Assembly: GCA_003218815.1 (NCBI GenBank)
Contig: QHON01000081.1
Coordinates: 1 to 9,094, forward strand
Source: Verrucomicrobiota bacterium
GTDB taxonomy: Bacteria > Verrucomicrobiota > Verrucomicrobiia > Chthoniobacterales > UBA10450
Reading direction: 5' to 3'
DNA length: 9,094 nt
Each line of letters opens with the position of its first letter. Position 1 is the stretch's first letter. The notes under the pieces were generated by a model that had not been told where the DNA came from, searched no databases, and was given only the letters and a program-made list of their open reading frames with translations. Of this stretch, positions 6,787 through 9,094 are shown one piece after another. The translations under genes and the position numbers were made by a program.

Positions 6787-7955
6787 TCGAAGCTACCGCT
6801 AGCGCTGCTGCTACCGTTGCTGCCACACGATACACACGGGCGAACCCTTTTCCCGCTCGTCTCGTCGTTAATCGCCGCCTTAGCGGTCCGGAGTCTGCGA
6901 AGGATACGCGCCATTTCGAACTCGATCTGACGGGGTGGGGTTTGAGCTTTGAAGTGGGCGATTCATTGGCGGTTTATCCAAGCAATGACCCACAGTTGGT
7001 CGATGAAATCGTCCATACGCTCGGCGCCACCGGCGATGAACAAGTCCCGCGACCCAGGGGGGAACCAACGGCATTGCGCGAAGCGTTACTGCGCGATTAC
7101 AGTATCACGCAACCCCCGCCCAAGCTTTTGAGGGCCGTTGCCGAGCGCGCTTCAGCTGCGCCTACGTTGAGGTACCTTCTCGCGCCAGACCGCAAACACG
7201 ATCTTGAGACTTACCTGTGGGGCATGGAAATAGTCGATTTCCTTCTGGAACATCCTTCTGCCCGTTTCGCCCCGGAAGAATTTGTCGGTCTCCTGACGAA
7301 ATTACAGCCGCGGCTTTATTCAGTGGCCTCAAGCTTAAAGGCGTACCCCGACCAAGTACACTTCATTGTGGACGTCGTCAGTTACGAAAGTCATGGTCGG
7401 CCGCGCAAAGGCGTTTGCTCATCCTTTCTTGCGGAACGCGCTGATGACGTGCCCGTGCCCGTCTTCCCGAGCGTCGCAAAACATTTTCATTTGCCGGAGG
7501 ATCCTGAGACTCCCATCATCATGATTGGTCCCGGAACCGGAGTCGCGCCATTCCGCGCGTACCTGCAGGAGCGAAAAGCAACCGGAGCAAAGGGGGAAAA
7601 CTGGCTCTTCTTCGGGGCGCAACACGAGAGCTGCGATTTTGCCTATGGGGACGAGTTCAAGACCTACCAAAGAGAGGGAACTCTCACACGACTCGATTGC
7701 GCCTGGTCCCGCGATCAACGCGAAAAAATTTACGTGCAACACCGCATGCTGGAAAACGCTGCCGAGATTTGGAAATGGCTCGACGCGGAAGGGGCACACT
7801 TCTTCGTCTGCGGCGACGGGCGTCGCATGGCCAAGGATGTCGATGCTGCGCTGCGCAAAATTGTGCAAGAGCACGGCGGCAAAAGCATCGACGAAGCGAA
7901 CGAATACGTTGAAAAGCTTAAGAGCAATAAACGCTATAAGCGCGACGTGTATTAG
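6783..7955 (+). CDS. cysJ: Sulfite reductase alpha-type (CysJ-like) NADPH flavoprotein reductase lacking the flavodoxin domain
   Basis: This matches the FAD/NADPH half of CysJ, the flavoprotein that passes electrons from NADPH to sulfite reductase; the same module occurs in cytochrome P450 reductase. After an Ala-rich N-terminus (4-14) come the FAD-binding and connecting domains (about 22-225), with GDSLAVYPSN (59-68), RLYSVASS (177-184) for FAD and GVCSSFL (210-216). The NADPH domain follows, with GPGTGVAPFRAY (249-260), LFFGAQH (275-281), WSRDQREKIYVQ (308-319, the Ser/Arg pattern that favours NADPH), CGDGRRMAKDV (343-353) and the C-terminal RYKRDVY ending in the aromatic Tyr390 that stacks on FAD. 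At 390 residues, against about 600 for E. coli CysJ, it lacks the N-terminal FMN flavodoxin domain, so it needs a separate carrier or gives electrons directly. No sulfite reductase hemoprotein lies in the window, so the acceptor is unknown. The start overlaps the stop of the small ORF. Confidence 0.9.
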   Translation: MIEATASAAATVAATRYTRANPFPARLVVNRRLSGPESAKDTRHFELDLTGWGLSFEVGDSLAVYPSNDPQLVDEIVHTLGATGDEQVPRPRGEPTALREALLRDYSITQPPPKLLRAVAERASAAPTLRYLLAPDRKHDLETYLWGMEIVDFLLEHPSARFAPEEFVGLLTKLQPRLYSVASSLKAYPDQVHFIVDVVSYESHGRPRKGVCSSFLAERADDVPVPVFPSVAKHFHLPEDPETPIIMIGPGTGVAPFRAYLQERKATGAKGENWLFFGAQHESCDFAYGDEFKTYQREGTLTRLDCAWSRDQREKIYVQHRMLENAAEIWKWLDAEGAHFFVCGDGRRMAKDVDAALRKIVQEHGGKSIDEANEYVEKLKSNKRYKRDVY

Positions 7956-7983
7956 GCCCGATTAGCTTTCAAACCGAGGGAGG

Positions 7984-8016
7984 CACAGAATTTTTTTCCG
8001 TCCGTGTAAATCTGTG
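7984..8016. repeat. Imperfect inverted repeat with ten-base 'CYGTGK' direct repeats upstream of sufT
   Basis: CACAGA-(A)-TTT at 7984-7993 pairs with AAATCTGTG at 8008-8016 around a 14-base loop, with one bulged A: nine base pairs. The right part also contains two related units ten bases apart, TCCGTGTAAA (8001-8010) and TCTGTGGCAC (8011-8020). It sits 26 bases before the sufT ATG and 28 bases after the reductase stop, in an 87-base spacer. It could be a small interspersed repeat, a weak terminator (a run of seven T at 7991-7997 lies in its left half) or a regulatory site for sufT. From general memory, similar CCGTGT/CTGTGG strings recur between genes in environmental bacteria; I cannot test this here. 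Confidence 0.4.
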
Positions 8017-8042
8017 GCACAATAGGTGTAGAAGCTTAAGCC

Positions 8043-8597
8043 ATGTACGAGAACACTGAATTCACATTGAGCCGCGATTGCGAGGCGATCCGAATCCCGA
8101 GTGGACAGAAAACCACACTTCCCTCTGGGACCCAGGGCGTTATCACGCAAAGCCTTGGCGGAAGCTACACCATTGCAACGTATCAAGGCCTCGCGAGAAT
8201 TGCCGAGAAAGATCTGGATGCCTTAGGCTTGGAAAGACCTCAGGCGCAAACAGCGGAAAAGCCTGCGAGCACCGCAAATGGTGAGGTTTCTGAAGAAAAT
8301 GTTTGGAACCAGCTTCGACAATGCTACGACCCGGAGATCCCAGTGAACATTGTCGATCTTGGCCTCGTTTACGACTGCCGATTGATCAACAAACCCGAAG
8401 GCGGAACCAAAGTGGAAGTGAAAATGACATTGACCGCTCCCGGTTGCGGGATGGGACCGGCGATCGCACACGATGCCCAAAGCAAGATTTTGTCGATTGA
8501 TGGAGTGGACGAAGCCGACGTCCAGCTGGTCTGGGATCCACCGTGGAACCAAAGCATGATCAGCGAAGCCGGGCGGATGAAGCTCGGTATGATGTAA
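8043..8597 (+). CDS. sufT: Fe-S cluster assembly protein SufT (long form with MIP18/DUF59 domain)
   Basis: SufT is a cytoplasmic accessory factor for maturation of iron-sulfur proteins; in Staphylococcus it matters under high demand for Fe-S clusters. The 184-residue protein has the layout of the long SufT form: an N-terminal segment (1-66, MYENTEFTLSRDCEAIRIPS at the start), a low-complexity linker (about 67-82) and the MIP18/DUF59 domain (about 84-182). The domain shows DPEIPVNIVDLGLVYD (96-111), TAPGCGMG with the conserved Cys135, and VWDPPW (163-168) followed by SEAGRMKLGM. It is not beside sufBCDS genes here; it follows the CysJ-like gene by 87 bases and precedes a cfa-type gene by 23. 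An Fe-S factor beside a sulfite-reductase-type flavoprotein would make sense, since sulfite reductase carries a 4Fe-4S cluster, but this is inference. The ribosome binding site is weak. Confidence 0.93.
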   Translation: MYENTEFTLSRDCEAIRIPSGQKTTLPSGTQGVITQSLGGSYTIATYQGLARIAEKDLDALGLERPQAQTAEKPASTANGEVSEENVWNQLRQCYDPEIPVNIVDLGLVYDCRLINKPEGGTKVEVKMTLTAPGCGMGPAIAHDAQSKILSIDGVDEADVQLVWDPPWNQSMISEAGRMKLGMM

Positions 8598-8620
8598 CCG
8601 CGTCTCCGCGCACGAGCGCG

Positions 8621-9094
8621 ATGCACGCGATCTCCGCAGAAAAGAATGTCGAGGATCGAACGCGTCATGTTCTGAGCGAGATCTTCGGCGGCTGTTCGCT
8701 GGACAAGGTTGGTGTGCGACTGTGGGACGGGACCGCATGGCCAGATGAGCGTCCGCGCGCTGCCGTGCTCGCGCTGAAACATCCCGGAGCGCTTGGCCAA
8801 ATGTTTTTGCCAGGCACAGAAGTTGGTTTAGCGGAAGCATATCTGGACAATGACTTCGATATCGAAGGCGATATCGAGGCTGCTTTTGAAATCGCCGATC
8901 TTCTGCTTGGCCGTCTCAACGATTGGAAGAAAAAGGTGAAGCTCGCGGGGCTGCTGGTTGCGCTTCCGGATCGGAACGGTAGATCGACAATGCGACGGGC
9001 GGCGAGACAATTGCTGCCACGAATCCGCGGCAGGCGGAGCTTACTAGAGCGCGATCGACGCGCAGTGACCTTTCATTACGATGTTTCGAATGAT
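8621..9094 (+). CDS. Cyclopropane-fatty-acyl-phospholipid synthase family methyltransferase, N-terminal part cut by window edge
   Basis: The frame from the ATG at 8621 stays open to the last base, giving 158 residues of a family that normally has about 380-420. The N-terminal part shows the family's substrate-binding region, including the GLAEAYLDNDFDIEGD pattern (69-84), which corresponds to the GxGEAYxxGxWD region of CFA synthases, and FHYDVSND (151-158), the conserved lead into the S-adenosylmethionine-binding domain. That catalytic domain lies beyond the window, so activity cannot be judged. CFA synthases add a methylene group from SAM across double bonds of membrane lipids, often in stationary phase or under acid stress; relatives methylate or modify other lipids, so the product is not certain. 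It begins 23 bases after sufT on the same strand and is likely co-transcribed. No clear ribosome binding site is seen. Confidence 0.85.
   Translation, partial: MHAISAEKNVEDRTRHVLSEIFGGCSLDKVGVRLWDGTAWPDERPRAAVLALKHPGALGQMFLPGTEVGLAEAYLDNDFDIEGDIEAAFEIADLLLGRLNDWKKKVKLAGLLVALPDRNGRSTMRRAARQLLPRIRGRRSLLERDRRAVTFHYDVSND

Noticed and set aside
7953..7997. Terminator after the reductase gene, GCCC...GGGAGGC then seven T
   Set aside because: The stem would have only three or four pairs with a large loop and a bulge, which is too weak to call.
8013..8030. TGTGGCACAATAGGTGTAG looked like a sigma54 -24/-12 promoter for sufT
   Set aside because: The -24 part (TGGCAC) fits, but the -12 dinucleotide is GT instead of GC and the element is otherwise poor.

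Overview
The window reads as chromosomal housekeeping sequence from an environmental Gram-negative bacterium. Moderate GC, mostly weak Shine-Dalgarno signals and the gene content (flavodoxin-less CysJ-type reductase, long-form SufT, c-di-AMP cyclase joined to folP, RodA) suggest Verrucomicrobiota, perhaps a soil Spartobacteria/Chthoniobacterales lineage. This is inferred from protein character only; there is no rRNA in the window. I see no tRNA, rRNA, CRISPR array, insertion sequence, transposase or phage gene.

Layout. Positions 1-1055 (minus) are the start and almost all of rodA, cut by the window edge before its last residues. Positions 1056-1520 are a 465-base gap with no convincing gene but several short dyads and a weak candidate promoter. 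It is followed on the plus strand by a small, arginine-rich SprT-like metalloprotease (1521-1979). Facing it on the minus strand is a three-gene run read from 4321 down to 2025: a YbhB/YbcL-type PEBP protein, dihydropteroate synthase (folP) and membrane diadenylate cyclase (cdaA). folP and cdaA overlap by four bases. A 71-base divergent spacer separates this run from a plus-strand series: RNase R (rnr), an unrecognised 59-residue Trp/Pro-rich ORF, a CysJ-like flavoprotein reductase without its flavodoxin domain, sufT, and the first 158 residues of a cyclopropane-fatty-acyl-phospholipid synthase family protein that runs off the right edge.

How the genes fit together. The minus-strand cluster pairs folate synthesis with c-di-AMP signalling, and rodA adds cell elongation. 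The plus-strand cluster begins with RNA decay and moves to redox and Fe-S functions: an NADPH-dependent sulfite-reductase-type flavoprotein and an Fe-S maturation factor. The tiny ORF is packed between rnr and the reductase, its start 12 bases after the rnr stop and its end overlapping the reductase start by four bases, so it is probably co-translated with the reductase. Most of the window is conventional. The places most worth a second look are that ORF with its domain-reduced partner, the two possible starts of the PEBP gene, and the repeat/dyad element upstream of sufT.
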